Shown piece after piece: positions 17,652 through 27,412 of a stretch of 64,000 nucleotides of DNA. Each line of letters starts with the position of its first letter. Position 1 is the stretch's first letter. Below the pieces are notes generated by a model. The model had not been told where the DNA came from. It searched no databases and saw only the letters and a program-made list of their open reading frames with translations. The stretch is from Ignatzschineria sp. RMDPL8A (GTDB taxonomy: Bacteria; Pseudomonadota; Gammaproteobacteria; Cardiobacteriales; Wohlfahrtiimonadaceae). The DNA lies in assembly GCF_029815055.1 (NCBI RefSeq), contig NZ_JAPPWA010000002.1, positions 1,784,964 to 1,848,963 on the forward strand, written 5' to 3'. A program made the position numbers and the translations under genes.

Positions 17652-19571
17652 ATGAGCGTGAAAGAGAAAGTGTGGTCGATGTTGCGAGAAGCGATAGCCG
17701 TCAATGAGCGGTCGTTCCCGTGGGAGCGCGCAGTGGGCGCAGGATTATCGATGGCCTTGCCGATCTTTATTGGACTGTGGCTGGGGCAATTACAATATGG
17801 ACTGATCGCCGGACTCGGTGGATTTACCTATCTCTACGCCTTCAGACTCCCCTACGCACATCTCTCCAAGCGGATATTTTTTGTCGGCGCATCGATCGTC
17901 CTTGCCTCATTTTTAGGCTCGATCTCCTCCCCCTATCCCGTCGCAGTCGCCATCATTATGGGACTTATCTCGGCGGTGATGCTCTTTATCTTTAACGCGC
18001 TTAAATTTATCGGCCCTTCGTCGATCTTTTTTGTGCTTATTTTCGCATTAACTGCCGATATGCCAGAAGTGGGATTATCCGGCGCCCTATTTCGCGCAGG
18101 GCTAGTCGCGCTCGGGGCAACGCTTTCGTGGACCATCGCCATGAGCGGCTTTTTAATCAATCCCCATCGCCCTGAAATTCAGACGTTAAGACGAGCCTAT
18201 CGCCAATTAATGAAGCTTACCGAAAGTGTGGGAACGCCCCATTTTCAACATGAGAAATACCTCGCGATGGCGGCCTTTAAAGAGGTCGAAGAGACGCTCA
18301 TGGCGGGAGAACTCCCTTGGTCGCCGTCGGAAACCTATACGCGCCTGCTTCATCTTGCACTTGAAGGCAATGAATATCTCCTCTATCTTGTCAATCGCTA
18401 CGCTGATGAAAAGGAAGCGCTTCCAAAAGAGGCGATGCTATTTTTAGACAAGGTCGATCAGGAGCTCAAACACAACCTCAAAACCGTGACGGAGCTCAAT
18501 GTTCCCGCACTACCCGATCAAAAACTCACCCGCCATTTTGAAAAGATGAAAGTGGCGTTAAAACACCCGATCCACGATCTAAAACCGATCACGCTTGAGC
18601 GCCGTTACACCGTATTTGATATTTTAGGAAACGCCTTTGATCGCAATTCCCTTGTCTTTATTACCGCCCTTCGTTTTGGCGTAATTACCACCATTGCCGC
18701 GCTGGTCGCCCATAGTTTCGACTTTACTCGCTCGTATTGGATTCCGCTATCGTGCGTTGCGATTATGTCAGGCGCAACGATGGTCGCCACCTTTCACCGC
18801 GCGTTACAACGCTCAATCGGGACGCTAATCGGGATTATTATTGCAAGTAGCATTCTCTATTTTAAGCCCTCCGGCTATCCCATTGCCTTTTTCATTCTCT
18901 TTTTTACCGCAGTGACCGAGCTCTGCATCGTTAAAAACTACGGCCTTGCGGTGATTTTTATTACCCCAAATGCACTCCTCCTTGCGGAAACCATTACCGG
19001 GGGCGAATTTGCCTTTTTCCACTTCTCAACGGCACGTATTATTGACGTTGTGATCGGGAGTGCGATCGGGCTTTTAGGCGTGATTATCATGGGAAAACGC
19101 ACTGCCTCATCGAGAATCCCACGGATTTTAATGCGCACGCTTCGCAACCAATCACAGATGATTTTATTGCTCTTTTCTAAAGAGAAAGCGAGCACGCAAG
19201 CCCAAGTTGAAGCCCGCCTTGTTAAAATGCGCACTAACCTTGCCAACCTCACCGCACTCTACGATGCCGCAATTGGTGAAATCCCGAAAAAACGCGAATT
19301 GATCGAATACTATTGGCCGATTATCTACTCGATGGAAAAGCTCGCCTTTTTACTCGAACGCGCAGCCGAAAGTAAGGCGCGCCCGGAGCTCTCAGAGTAT
19401 GAGCTTGCTACCTTGCTTTATCTCTTTGAAACGTTAGCAAACTCTGCTAGATTTGATGAGATGGAAGCCCCGAAAATCATCCCCACGATTCCAGGATTTT
19501 ATAGCCTCGAGCGAGAGATTGACACCTTACAACGCGCCTTTATGGGAGATTCGAAACATGCAGTTCAATAA
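17652..19571 (+). CDS. FUSC-family inner membrane transporter (aromatic acid exporter-like)
   Basis: This 639-residue protein has the FUSC layout: a first hydrophobic block (about residues 25-165), a cytosolic region (about 170-320), a second hydrophobic block (about 335-490) and a cytosolic C-terminal helical region. The family phrase RSYWIPLSCVAIMSGATMVATFHRALQRSIGTLIG (spanning about residues 360-394) is seen in parts as SYWIPLSCV and HRALQRSIGTLIG. Relatives include YccS/YhfK and AaeB, the last of which exports aromatic carboxylates. The substrate is not readable from sequence. Its last 14 nt overlap the DUF1287 gene downstream. Confidence 0.9.
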   Translation: MSVKEKVWSMLREAIAVNERSFPWERAVGAGLSMALPIFIGLWLGQLQYGLIAGLGGFTYLYAFRLPYAHLSKRIFFVGASIVLASFLGSISSPYPVAVAIIMGLISAVMLFIFNALKFIGPSSIFFVLIFALTADMPEVGLSGALFRAGLVALGATLSWTIAMSGFLINPHRPEIQTLRRAYRQLMKLTESVGTPHFQHEKYLAMAAFKEVEETLMAGELPWSPSETYTRLLHLALEGNEYLLYLVNRYADEKEALPKEAMLFLDKVDQELKHNLKTVTELNVPALPDQKLTRHFEKMKVALKHPIHDLKPITLERRYTVFDILGNAFDRNSLVFITALRFGVITTIAALVAHSFDFTRSYWIPLSCVAIMSGATMVATFHRALQRSIGTLIGIIIASSILYFKPSGYPIAFFILFFTAVTELCIVKNYGLAVIFITPNALLLAETITGGEFAFFHFSTARIIDVVIGSAIGLLGVIIMGKRTASSRIPRILMRTLRNQSQMILLLFSKEKASTQAQVEARLVKMRTNLANLTALYDAAIGEIPKKRELIEYYWPIIYSMEKLAFLLERAAESKARPELSEYELATLLYLFETLANSARFDEMEAPKIIPTIPGFYSLEREIDTLQRAFMGDSKHAVQ

Positions 19572-20157
19572 AAAACAGACACTCTCCGGCCTAATTTGGA
19601 TCGGCATCATGAGTTTTTCCAGCATCGGATGGGCTCAAAATCCCGTATCAAATGCCGCGAAATCCATTATTGATCCGAGCGTGATTTACGATGGTTCCTA
19701 TCAATCGATCGCCTATCCCAATGGCGATGTTGCAGCGGATCGCGGTGTCTGCTCTGATGTCATTGTCCGTGCCTATCGCACGCTCAATATCGATCTGCAA
19801 TCGGCGGTTCACAATGATATGCGCACTCATTTTAATGCCTATCCGAGTCAACGCATGTGGGGGCTTTCAAAACCCGATAAAAATATTGACCATCGCCGCG
19901 TGCCGAATCTTGAAACCTTTTTAACCCGCCAAGGCGCAAGTCTTCCCATCACGAAAAACCCTGATAATTACAGAGCCGGCGACATTGTTTCCTGGCGCCT
20001 ACATAACGGCCTGCCCCATATTGGCATTGTTATTGATGAGCGCTCACAAGATAAAAAGCGCCCGCTCGTAGTGCATAATATCGGCCAAGGACAGATCGCC
20101 GAAGATGTACTTTTTGAGTGGAAAATCGTCGGGCATTTTAGATATTTGCCAAAATAA
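19558..20157 (+). CDS. DUF1287 secreted protein (YijF-like)
   Basis: This 199-residue protein has a signal peptide ending near SSIGWAQ. The DUF1287 pattern is clear: DRGVCSDVIVRAYR, LQSAVHNDMRTHFNAYP, HRRVPNLETFLTRQG, GDIVSWRLHNGLPHIGIV and VVHNIGQG. The Cys in GVCSD and the His in LPHIGIV recall an NlpC/P60-type Cys-His arrangement, so a periplasmic amidase or peptidase role is possible (inference). It starts inside the end of the FUSC gene (14-nt overlap, GGGAG before the ATG), so the two are coexpressed. Confidence 0.88.
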   Translation: MQFNKKQTLSGLIWIGIMSFSSIGWAQNPVSNAAKSIIDPSVIYDGSYQSIAYPNGDVAADRGVCSDVIVRAYRTLNIDLQSAVHNDMRTHFNAYPSQRMWGLSKPDKNIDHRRVPNLETFLTRQGASLPITKNPDNYRAGDIVSWRLHNGLPHIGIVIDERSQDKKRPLVVHNIGQGQIAEDVLFEWKIVGHFRYLPK

Positions 20158-20187
20158 TCGCCCCACTTTATTCCGCTTAAAAAAGAA

Positions 20188-20238
20188 ACCTCTCAAGATG
20201 AGGCAATCATGATCGATTCACCTGCTTGAGAGGTTTTA
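20188..20238. terminator. Bidirectional terminator
   Basis: A 12-bp stem AAACCTCTCAAG/CTTGAGAGGTTT encloses a 27-nt loop, with T runs on both strands. It lies between the convergent DUF1287 gene and serine hydrolase gene. Confidence 0.85.
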
Positions 20239-20244
20239 GTATGG

Positions 20245-20281
20245 ACATCCATTTTCAGTTAGGACTCCAATGGATGCCCAT
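20245..20281 (-). other. Second hairpin downstream of the serine hydrolase gene
   Basis: GGGCATCCAT/ATGGATGTCC pairs completely on the minus-strand RNA (one G-U) but has no T run. It sits between the hydrolase stop and the bidirectional terminator and may act as a 3'-end stabilising stem. Confidence 0.4.
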
Positions 20282-20304
20282 GAAAACCAATAAATAAAGA
20301 TCGC

Positions 20305-21576
20305 TTATTGCGCCTCATTCTCTTTAATGGTATTGACAAGGGCCGCGAAAAATTCGTAGCTATCGATCGTCTCTTTACCTGTAGGTTTGGGCTGCGCACC
20401 CCATGCCGCAATGACGACATTTTCACGCGGATTCATATAGATCTGCTGTCCAAAGATTCCTTCAGCGGTGAAAGCGCCTTCATTGACTGTACCTTCTGCC
20501 TCTTCAATCGGCCACAGCATATAACCATACTCAATCGTTTCACCATTAATAACTTTCGGTGAACCCGCCTCTTTAAGCCAACCATCGGGCAATAGCTTCT
20601 CCCCTTTAACCTCCCCATTTTCAATCAAGAAAAGCCCAAAGCGAGCATAATCACGAAGCACTGCTTGCAAACCGCTTCCACCGACTTCTAAACCATCTTC
20701 AGACTCAAGCCACCACGTCGCATCAGACTCCATCCCCGCCTTTTTCCAAATACGCTCTGAGAGATACTCACTCACCGGCTTTCCGACCGCCGCCTTAACA
20801 AGTGCACCTGCAACGTGGGTTTCACCGGTACTATAATTCCAGCGCGTACCCGGCTCTGCTGCACGAGGGAGTTTAGCCATAAGCTCCAACACACCGCCCG
20901 GAATTTGGGCATTTTGCACTGCGAGCATCGCTCTACGATCTGAGTTTGGATCGGTATAGGTTTCATTCCATGCAACGCCTGATGCCATCTGCAATAAATG
21001 GCGCACAGTAACGCCATCATAACTGCTTCCCGTAAGCTCGGGCAGATAAGTTACAATCGGATCATCAATATCGTTGATATACCCGTCATTAAGGGCAATT
21101 CCAATCAGTGTCGCGGTAATTGATTTCACTACCGACATCGACATCCAGCGCGTTTTATCATGATTGCCAAGTTGATAATCCTCGTAATAGACTTTACCAT
21201 CTTTAATCACAATCAGCCCACTCACACGATTGATCGATACATAATCGTAAAGATCGTATTTTGTCCCATTTGATTCAAAAATCACATTTGAAATTTGAAA
21301 GTCTGCCTTCGGTAACGCGCGAATATTCTCTGGATCATGAGCTACTTTTGCCGTGGGATAAAGCCGATCAATATTGCGGAATGTATTGGCCTGAATATCG
21401 GGCATTAGGCGACCATCATAGACCTCTTCCACCGTACCAATTTGTTCATCTTTATGGGGATTAATCACATCGTGTGCAAATGCACCACTCATCGACAGAG
21501 ATAATCCTACCAGTAATGCAAGACGCTTTACACTAGCCTCTTTTTGACGCACAACTCCTTGTAACATTTTTTGCAT
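20305..21576 (-). CDS. Secreted serine hydrolase, class C beta-lactamase/6-aminohexanoate-dimer hydrolase-like
   Basis: This 423-residue protein of the beta-lactamase superfamily has an N-terminal signal region (cleavage probably after GAFAHD, about residue 35). The catalytic SxxK is SVVK at 148-151 in MSMSVVKSITATLIG, and the Tyr motif is YSTGE at 248-252. GYMLWP and GIFGQQIYMNPRENVVIA near the C-terminus match the NylB/EstB-type group. It is likely a periplasmic esterase or amidase rather than a true beta-lactamase. It is monocistronic and preceded by AGAGG. Confidence 0.88.
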   Translation of the reverse strand: MQKMLQGVVRQKEASVKRLALLVGLSLSMSGAFAHDVINPHKDEQIGTVEEVYDGRLMPDIQANTFRNIDRLYPTAKVAHDPENIRALPKADFQISNVIFESNGTKYDLYDYVSINRVSGLIVIKDGKVYYEDYQLGNHDKTRWMSMSVVKSITATLIGIALNDGYINDIDDPIVTYLPELTGSSYDGVTVRHLLQMASGVAWNETYTDPNSDRRAMLAVQNAQIPGGVLELMAKLPRAAEPGTRWNYSTGETHVAGALVKAAVGKPVSEYLSERIWKKAGMESDATWWLESEDGLEVGGSGLQAVLRDYARFGLFLIENGEVKGEKLLPDGWLKEAGSPKVINGETIEYGYMLWPIEEAEGTVNEGAFTAEGIFGQQIYMNPRENVVIAAWGAQPKPTGKETIDSYEFFAALVNTIKENEAQ

Positions 21577-21706
21577 GCCATCCTCTCTCTTGTTTATTAT
21601 TGTTATTAACGCTTAAAAATGCACCATCGACTTTTATCAATGCCGTTTGATCAATGTAGCAGATAAATTAAGAAGTGAAAAGATACGAAAAGGATCTACA
21701 TAAACA

Positions 21707-21742
21707 AAATAAAACCCCGTGTCAGCAAGGACACAGGGTTTT
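21707..21742 (-). terminator. lysS terminator
   Basis: A long stem AAAACCCTGTGTC/GACACGGGGTTTT (one T-G pair) on the minus strand is followed by TTTTATTTTG, just after lysS. Confidence 0.9.
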
Positions 21743-21774
21743 GTAGATATCTCTGTTATACGTCTATGTATAAA

Positions 21775-23292
21775 TTATTTTACACGCATGTGAGGGAAAA
21801 GTAACACGTCGCGGATCGATTCTGAATCCGTGAAGATCATCACTAAACGGTCCACGCCGATTCCTTCACCGGCGGTTGGTGGCATGCCGTATTCAAGCGC
21901 GGTAACGAAGTCTTTATCGTAATGCATCGCTTCATCATCGCCGGCATCTTTATCGGCTACTTGCGCCATAAAGCGTGCGTGCTGATCTTCCGCATCGTTA
22001 AGCTCCGAGTATCCATTGCCCACTTCGCGGCCGCCAATGAAATATTCAAAACGGTCAGTGATAAGAGGATTCTCATCATTTTGACGCGCAAGCGGTGATA
22101 CCGCTAATGGGTAACCTGTGATAAAGGTTGGAAGTAATAATTGCTCTTCCACTTTTTCATCAAAGATCTCCATGAGGATTTTACCCCAGCAATCGTTTTT
22201 ATCGTAGTGGATATCATGTTTATCCGCATACGCCGCAACGCCTTCGCGCGTGTTAAGATCAAACTCTTTCGCATCATCGGTATAACGAATAATCGACTCT
22301 TGTACCGTCATGCGTTCAGCGGGTTTGCCAAAATCGATGTCATAGCCTTGATAATGAATTTGTGCGTTTTCGCCTTCATTGACCGCAAGCGCAATCTCTT
22401 TCATGAGCTCATCGGTAAAGTTCATCATATCTTGATAATCGGCATAGGCCCAATACCACTCAACCATGGTAAATTCAGGGTTATGACGGGTTGATACTCC
22501 TTCGTTACGAAAATTTCGGTTCACCTCAAAGACTTTTTCCATTCCACCCACAATAAGGCGTTTTAAATAAAGTTCTGGCGCGATACGAAGATAAAATTCC
22601 ATATCCAGCGCATTATGATGCGTAACAAATGGTTTCGCATTTGCACCCCCAGGAATCGGGTGCATCATTGGGGTTTCCACCTCTTCAAAGCCTTCTTTAT
22701 CGAAGAAATTGCGTAAGGTGCGCAGGATAAGATTGCGTTTTCTGAAGGTTTCGCGCGTTTCAGGATTCATAATCAAATCAAGATAACGCTGACGATAACG
22801 GGCTTCAACATCCGTTAAGCCGTGGAATTTATCCGGAAGTGGGCGCAGTGATTTCGTTAAAAGACGCAGTGTTTGGGCGCGAACGGTTAGCTCCCCTTTA
22901 TCCGAGCGAGAGACCTCCCCTTCAACAGCAACAATGTCACCTAAGTCCCATGTTTTGAACTCTTCAAACGCCTCTTCACCGATTAATTTGGTATTCACAA
23001 AGAGCTGGATATCACCGGCTTTATCGCGCAATTGGATAAATCCACCCTTACCGAAAAGACGCTTAGCCATCATGCGGCCCGCCATCTTCACGTGCATTCC
23101 CTTCTCTTTTAGCGCATCGCGATCTAACCCTTCACACGCTTTGTGAAGCTCCGTTGAGACCGTGTCTTTTCTAAAATCATTGGGAAACGCAACCTGTTTC
23201 TCATCACGGATCTTCGCAAGCTTCTCGCGACGCTCCGCAATTAGGTGGTTTTCATTCATCTCAATATCTGCGTTTTGTGTAATATCCGTCAT
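21775..23292 (-). CDS. lysS: Lysyl-tRNA synthetase (class II)
   Basis: This 505-residue enzyme has an N-terminal OB-fold anticodon domain (about 60-150, KLFGKGGFIQLRDKAGDIQL). The class II catalytic core follows: motif 1 in FFDKEGFEEVETPMMHPIPG, motif 2 in FRNEGVSTRHNPEFTMVEWY, and motif 3 in GMPPTAGEGIGVDRLVM. These are the usual LysS signatures and the length is normal. GGAAG precedes the ATG. It follows guaB at 79 nt on the same strand, with only a T-run-less hairpin (23319-23340) between, so both may share the guaB promoter. Confidence 0.98.
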   Translation of the reverse strand: MTDITQNADIEMNENHLIAERREKLAKIRDEKQVAFPNDFRKDTVSTELHKACEGLDRDALKEKGMHVKMAGRMMAKRLFGKGGFIQLRDKAGDIQLFVNTKLIGEEAFEEFKTWDLGDIVAVEGEVSRSDKGELTVRAQTLRLLTKSLRPLPDKFHGLTDVEARYRQRYLDLIMNPETRETFRKRNLILRTLRNFFDKEGFEEVETPMMHPIPGGANAKPFVTHHNALDMEFYLRIAPELYLKRLIVGGMEKVFEVNRNFRNEGVSTRHNPEFTMVEWYWAYADYQDMMNFTDELMKEIALAVNEGENAQIHYQGYDIDFGKPAERMTVQESIIRYTDDAKEFDLNTREGVAAYADKHDIHYDKNDCWGKILMEIFDEKVEEQLLLPTFITGYPLAVSPLARQNDENPLITDRFEYFIGGREVGNGYSELNDAEDQHARFMAQVADKDAGDDEAMHYDKDFVTALEYGMPPTAGEGIGVDRLVMIFTDSESIRDVLLFPHMRVK

Positions 23293-23371
23293 AATCTTCC
23301 GTCTAAATCAAAGTGAATGGCGATGAGTTTCCCCATCGCCGCGATTACCTTTTTACATCTTGTCCGTTAAA

Positions 23372-24829
23372 TTAACGTGAATAGTTTGGTGCTTCTTTTG
23401 TGATCGTTACGTCGTGAACGTGCGATTCTTGCATCCCTGCGTTTGTGATCTGTACAAAACGCGGTTTTGTGTTCATTTCTGCGATGGTACCGCATCCAAC
23501 ATAGCCCATACCTGCGCGCACACCGCCCATTAATTGGTGAACGATTGGAACGAGTGAGCCTTTATAGGCAACGCGACCTTCAATCCCTTCTGGAACGAGC
23601 TTATCTGAGCTTGCGCCTTCTTGGAAATAACGGTCTGATGATCCAGCGCTCATTGCACCAAGTGATCCCATACCGCGGTATGATTTATACGCACGACCTT
23701 GGTAGAATTCGATTTCGCCCGGTGATTGATCAGTACCGGCTAAGATTGAGCCCACCATGATTGATGATGCACCTGCCGCTAACGCTTTTGCCATGTCGCC
23801 TGAGTAACGAATTCCGCCATCTGCGATCACCGGTACGCCCGTGCCACGAAGAGCTTCTGCGACGTTTGCAATTGCGGTAATTTGGGGAACACCAATCCCT
23901 GCGATGATACGCGTTGTACAGATTGATCCTGGACCAATCCCCACCTTAACGCCGTCAGTACCCGCAGCGAGTAGGGCTTTTGCTGCTTCTGCCGTTGCGA
24001 TGTTACCGCTGATCACTTGTAATTCTGGATAAGTTTGTTTCACCCAACGTACGCGATCGATCACCCCTTTTGAGTGTCCGTGCGCCGTATCGACAACAAT
24101 GGCGTCAACACCGGCGTCTACTAAACGCTCGATACGCTCTTCGGTACCTGCGCCCGCGCCGACTGCCGCGCCACAGATTAAGTTGCCATCAGCATCGGTT
24201 ACTGAGTTTGGGTATTTTTCAGTGTGTGAAATATCTTTAACCGAGATTAAACCGCAAAGTTCGTTCGCTTCATTAACAACGAGTAGACGCTCTAAACGAT
24301 GCACTTTTAAGAGCTCGATCACTTCTTCCTGCGTTGAACTTTCGCTTGCGGTAATTAAACGATCACGGGTGGTCATCGCGGTTACCACTTTTTTCGATGC
24401 ATCATCTTCAAAGCGTACGTCACGGTTGGTGATGATTCCTACCACTTTGCCGTTATCAAGTACTGGCGCACCTGAGATTTTATTGGCGCGCATTAATTGT
24501 CTAAATTCGAAAATTGTGGTGTCGGGGGTTACCGTGATTGGGTCTGATACGATCCCGGTTTCATAGTTTTTAACTTTCGCTACTTCGCCCGCCTGTTCTT
24601 CGGGGGTTAAGTTTTTATGAATGATCCCGATCCCGCCTTGTTGCGCCATCGCGATCGCCATTGCGCTCTCAGTTACGGTATCCATCGCCGCTGATAAAAG
24701 TGGGATGTTTAACGCGATTTTCTGAGTCAATTGCGTTTTTAAGCACACCGCTTTTGGAATGACTTCTGAATAATCCGGTACTAGTAAAACGTCGTCAAAG
24801 GTTAATCCTTGTTCCATCACTCTAAGCAT
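23372..24829 (-). CDS. guaB: IMP dehydrogenase
   Basis: GuaB oxidises IMP to XMP, the committed step of GMP synthesis. The 485-residue length is standard. The N-terminus [15 protein letters not shown], a CBS-domain pair (about 95-200), and the catalytic loop [20 protein letters not shown] with the active Cys are all present. Other motifs are [27 protein letters not shown] and the flap region. TAGGAG before the ATG sets the start. The next gene is lysS rather than the common guaA. Confidence 0.98.
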   Translation of the reverse strand: MLRVMEQGLTFDDVLLVPDYSEVIPKAVCLKTQLTQKIALNIPLLSAAMDTVTESAMAIAMAQQGGIGIIHKNLTPEEQAGEVAKVKNYETGIVSDPITVTPDTTIFEFRQLMRANKISGAPVLDNGKVVGIITNRDVRFEDDASKKVVTAMTTRDRLITASESSTQEEVIELLKVHRLERLLVVNEANELCGLISVKDISHTEKYPNSVTDADGNLICGAAVGAGAGTEERIERLVDAGVDAIVVDTAHGHSKGVIDRVRWVKQTYPELQVISGNIATAEAAKALLAAGTDGVKVGIGPGSICTTRIIAGIGVPQITAIANVAEALRGTGVPVIADGGIRYSGDMAKALAAGASSIMVGSILAGTDQSPGEIEFYQGRAYKSYRGMGSLGAMSAGSSDRYFQEGASSDKLVPEGIEGRVAYKGSLVPIVHQLMGGVRAGMGYVGCGTIAEMNTKPRFVQITNAGMQESHVHDVTITKEAPNYSR

Positions 24830-24891
24830 ATTGGTGTCTCCTAAAAAACTGATATTAAAAGGGCTTCGAAAGCTAAAAATTAAAGTCCTTT

Positions 24892-24900
24892 ATTCTAACA
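24892..24900 (-). promoter_or_regulatory. Candidate extended -10 of guaB
   Basis: The minus strand reads TGTTAGAAT, a TGn plus TAGAAT element, about 63 nt before the guaB start. Confidence 0.4.
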
Positions 24901-24946
24901 TAGAAATCTGAGAGGATAGCTAATTTATAGCGCTTTTCTCATTTTT

Positions 24947-24955
24947 TGCTATAAT
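24947..24955 (+). promoter_or_regulatory. Extended -10 promoter of pgsA
   Basis: TGCTATAAT, a perfect extended -10, lies about 43 nt ahead of pgsA. No good -35 is seen. It has the same TGCTATAAT core as the rpoD promoter. Confidence 0.6.
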
Positions 24956-24998
24956 GCGAACAATTTACTATTAGAAATGCTTTTGGAGTCTCATCATC

Positions 24999-25580
24999 AT
25001 GAATATCCCCAGCATGATTACCTCCTTTCGGGTCGCAATCATCCCTATTTTCATCGCAGTTTTCTTAATTGAGTTAAACGGACATTTCTGGGGTTTCCCC
25101 GCGACAAACGTCGTTCTTCTTATCTTATTTGCCATCGCGTCGATCACCGACTGGCTTGATGGTTATCTCGCTCGTAAATGGAATCAAACCTCAAGTTTTG
25201 GGGCGTTTTTGGACCCTGTTGCCGATAAACTACTCGTTGCGGTAGCGCTCATTGCCATTGTGGCGAGTAACCCGACCCATTGGTATTTAACCCTATCGGT
25301 AATGATTATTATCAGCCGTGAAATCACCGTATCGGCGCTGCGCGAATGGATGGCCTCAATGGGGGAACGCGGCGTTGTTGCGGTATCGTGGATCGGTAAA
25401 TGGAAAACCGCTTTCCAAATGCTTGCTATCGGTTGCCTACTCTTTAAAGAGGATTTCTTCGGACTACCGATCTTTACCATTGGTCTTATCTTATTAGTCG
25501 CCGCGACGGTGTTAACACTCTGGTCGATGATTCAATATCTCTACGCTACTTGGAAAGCACTTCGCCCCGCAAACGTCTAA
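24999..25580 (+). CDS. pgsA: CDP-diacylglycerol-glycerol-3-phosphate 3-phosphatidyltransferase
   Basis: PgsA makes phosphatidylglycerol phosphate at the inner membrane. The 193-residue protein carries the full CDP-alcohol phosphotransferase motif D-x2-DG-x2-AR-x8-G-x3-D-x3-D: Asp51, Asp54, Gly55, Ala58, Arg59, Gly68, Asp72 and Asp76. The final residue is the proposed catalytic base. Several hydrophobic spans surround it. It is a single gene, divergent from guaB, with its own promoter and a terminator shared with the cysteine desulfurase gene. Confidence 0.96.
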   Translation: MNIPSMITSFRVAIIPIFIAVFLIELNGHFWGFPATNVVLLILFAIASITDWLDGYLARKWNQTSSFGAFLDPVADKLLVAVALIAIVASNPTHWYLTLSVMIIISREITVSALREWMASMGERGVVAVSWIGKWKTAFQMLAIGCLLFKEDFFGLPIFTIGLILLVAATVLTLWSMIQYLYATWKALRPANV

Positions 25581-25605
25581 GACTCACGAATATTAAACCG
25601 AATAC

Positions 25606-25646
25606 AAAAAAGCTCATAGTCTAACATTAAACCGATGAGCTTTTTT
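25606..25646. terminator. Bidirectional terminator
   Basis: AAAAAAGCTCAT pairs with ATGAGCTTTTTT, giving T runs on both strands, between the convergent pgsA and cysteine desulfurase genes. Confidence 0.9.
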
Positions 25647-25673
25647 ATTGCCTGTCGTTTTGTATCTTTCATT

Positions 25674-27257
25674 TTAAAGCGTACGAATAATGCCTTCTAC
25701 TTTTAAAAGATCCCGCAAATAGCGAGATGGCACGCCTTCGTTAAATTGTGCCTCAATGGAAAAATCACTGAAATCGCCTTGGGTAAACCCTCCGTTCAAT
25801 TCTACTAACTCTGCTAATAATCGTTCTAACGCTTCTCGCACTGTAAGTACCGCGTCAATCATATAGGGCACGCCGGAAACGAGCGCTACGACGCGGAGTT
25901 TTCCATCCATTTGAATAATCTTAAAGGTCACTTTTAAATGTTCTTCATTAAGATGCGCCTCACTGATTAGTGGGGGATCTTCAGGTTTTTCTGACATGGC
26001 GCGAATCAAGTTAAGATTATTGAAAATCGACGCCATCTCTTGAAGCTCATCCTCACCCTCTTCACTCTGCTCTATCGAAAGATCAGCATCTCTCCCCGTT
26101 GCAAGGGATTGCAAAAGTCCGATCACCGCTTTAAAGCGCAGAAGCACAAATTCAATCTCATCCAGATTGGTAAAGCGCCCCAAACTGAGGCGAATACTCT
26201 GGAGCGAACGTTCCGTGGAATAGCCCATCTCCGTTAAGACATACGAGGGCAGCGTATCATCGCTATTACACGCCGAGCCCTTAGCAAAACCAAGCTCCGG
26301 CAGAAAATGAATCAGCGCATCGGCATGAACATCGGGAATCCAAAGATTGAGAATCGATGGGATAATTCTATGAATTTGATCTTCTGAATCGATCCGCCCA
26401 CAATTTCGCTCAACGCCAAAGGGGGCAAGTTCCGTTAAGATTTTATCGGCCAATACGGTATGACGCGCCTGCTCTTCTTCATATGAATGGGCACAAAGTT
26501 CGAGTGCTTCCGCAAGCCCTGTGATCTGTTCATTCGGCATTGTGCCAGAACGAATCCCGAGCTGTCCGCCGCTGCCATCAATCAGAGGGGTTAACGGCAA
26601 ACGTGGAAAATAGCGACGATAGAGAATTCCCACCCCTTTTGGCCCGTAGCATTTATGCCCACTCATGCTTAAAAGATCAAATTGAGAGGCATCAATTCGT
26701 TGGTGAGGCGCGGTTTGCGTGCCATCCACATGAAAGGGGATTTTTCGTGCGCGAGCCATTTTGGCAATGCCTTCAACTGGCATCACATCGCCCGTCTCGT
26801 TATTCACCCAAATGAGCGAGATAATCGCGGTATCGTCAGTGATCGCAGCTTCAACCATTTCAGGGGTAATCAGCCCTTGACGATTAGGCGAAATAAACGT
26901 GGATTTATAACCCTCTTTCATCAGCGCCTGCACCGTTTGCAGCGTGGCTTTATGCTCTACCGTTGAGGTGATAATGTGCTTTTTCGTTTGGCTGTGACAG
27001 ACACCCTTAATCGCCTGATTGATCGATTCCGTTGCGCCACTTGTGATAATGAGCTCGTTACGTTTCACCTGTAAAAATGCGGCAATCGAATCAAGGGCCT
27101 GATCGAGCGCCTCTTTTGCTTCAAACCCCGCACGATGATGACTCGTAAAATTCCCCCACTTGGAGTGAAGCGTCTTCACCATCACATCGATCACACGGGG
27201 ATCGGGAGGCGTTGTGGCTGCATAATCAAGATAGACAAATCGATCGTTTTTCATCAT
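25674..27257 (-). CDS. Cysteine desulfurase (NifS/IscS class) with C-terminal extension
   Basis: This PLP enzyme mobilises sulfur from cysteine. The first 385 residues are a complete desulfurase: YLDYAATTPPDP, SGATESIN, HVDGTQTAPH, Lys202 in SMSGHKCYGPKG, RSGTMPNEQ, and Cys330 in GFAKGSACNSDD. The total is 527 residues, against about 390-405 for IscS or NifS. The extra 140 residues (385-527) open with an acidic linker (EQSEEGEDELQEM) and continue as a compact alpha/beta region I do not recognise. No iscR, iscU or suf genes are adjacent. It is convergent with pgsA and may serve a specialised sulfur pathway instead of the main Isc system. Confidence 0.88.
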   Translation of the reverse strand: MMKNDRFVYLDYAATTPPDPRVIDVMVKTLHSKWGNFTSHHRAGFEAKEALDQALDSIAAFLQVKRNELIITSGATESINQAIKGVCHSQTKKHIITSTVEHKATLQTVQALMKEGYKSTFISPNRQGLITPEMVEAAITDDTAIISLIWVNNETGDVMPVEGIAKMARARKIPFHVDGTQTAPHQRIDASQFDLLSMSGHKCYGPKGVGILYRRYFPRLPLTPLIDGSGGQLGIRSGTMPNEQITGLAEALELCAHSYEEEQARHTVLADKILTELAPFGVERNCGRIDSEDQIHRIIPSILNLWIPDVHADALIHFLPELGFAKGSACNSDDTLPSYVLTEMGYSTERSLQSIRLSLGRFTNLDEIEFVLLRFKAVIGLLQSLATGRDADLSIEQSEEGEDELQEMASIFNNLNLIRAMSEKPEDPPLISEAHLNEEHLKVTFKIIQMDGKLRVVALVSGVPYMIDAVLTVREALERLLAELVELNGGFTQGDFSDFSIEAQFNEGVPSRYLRDLLKVEGIIRTL

Positions 27258-27342
27258 GGAAATCCTAGATTGTGAACGGAAAAGTAAACGTACAGATTAA
27301 ATGTATGGATTAAAGGTATCGGGCCTGAAAAATAGAGCGAAA

Positions 27343-27369
27343 CAAAAACGCGAGAGCCGAACTCTCGCG
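27343..27369 (-). terminator. Terminator of the ABC ATPase gene
   Basis: A perfect 8-bp stem CGCGAGAG/CTCTCGCG is followed by TTTTTG on the minus strand. The hairpin lies 44 nt past the ATPase stop codon and before the desulfurase gene. Confidence 0.85.
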
Positions 27370-27412
27370 AATTATTATAACGCTTTTATCAAATCGCTCG
27401 AAGGGGATTTAC

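Noticed and set aside
23319..23340. Hairpin between guaB and lysS as a terminator
   Set aside because: The 7-bp GGCGATG/CATCGCC stem has no T run on either strand, so it is at most a processing or stability element.
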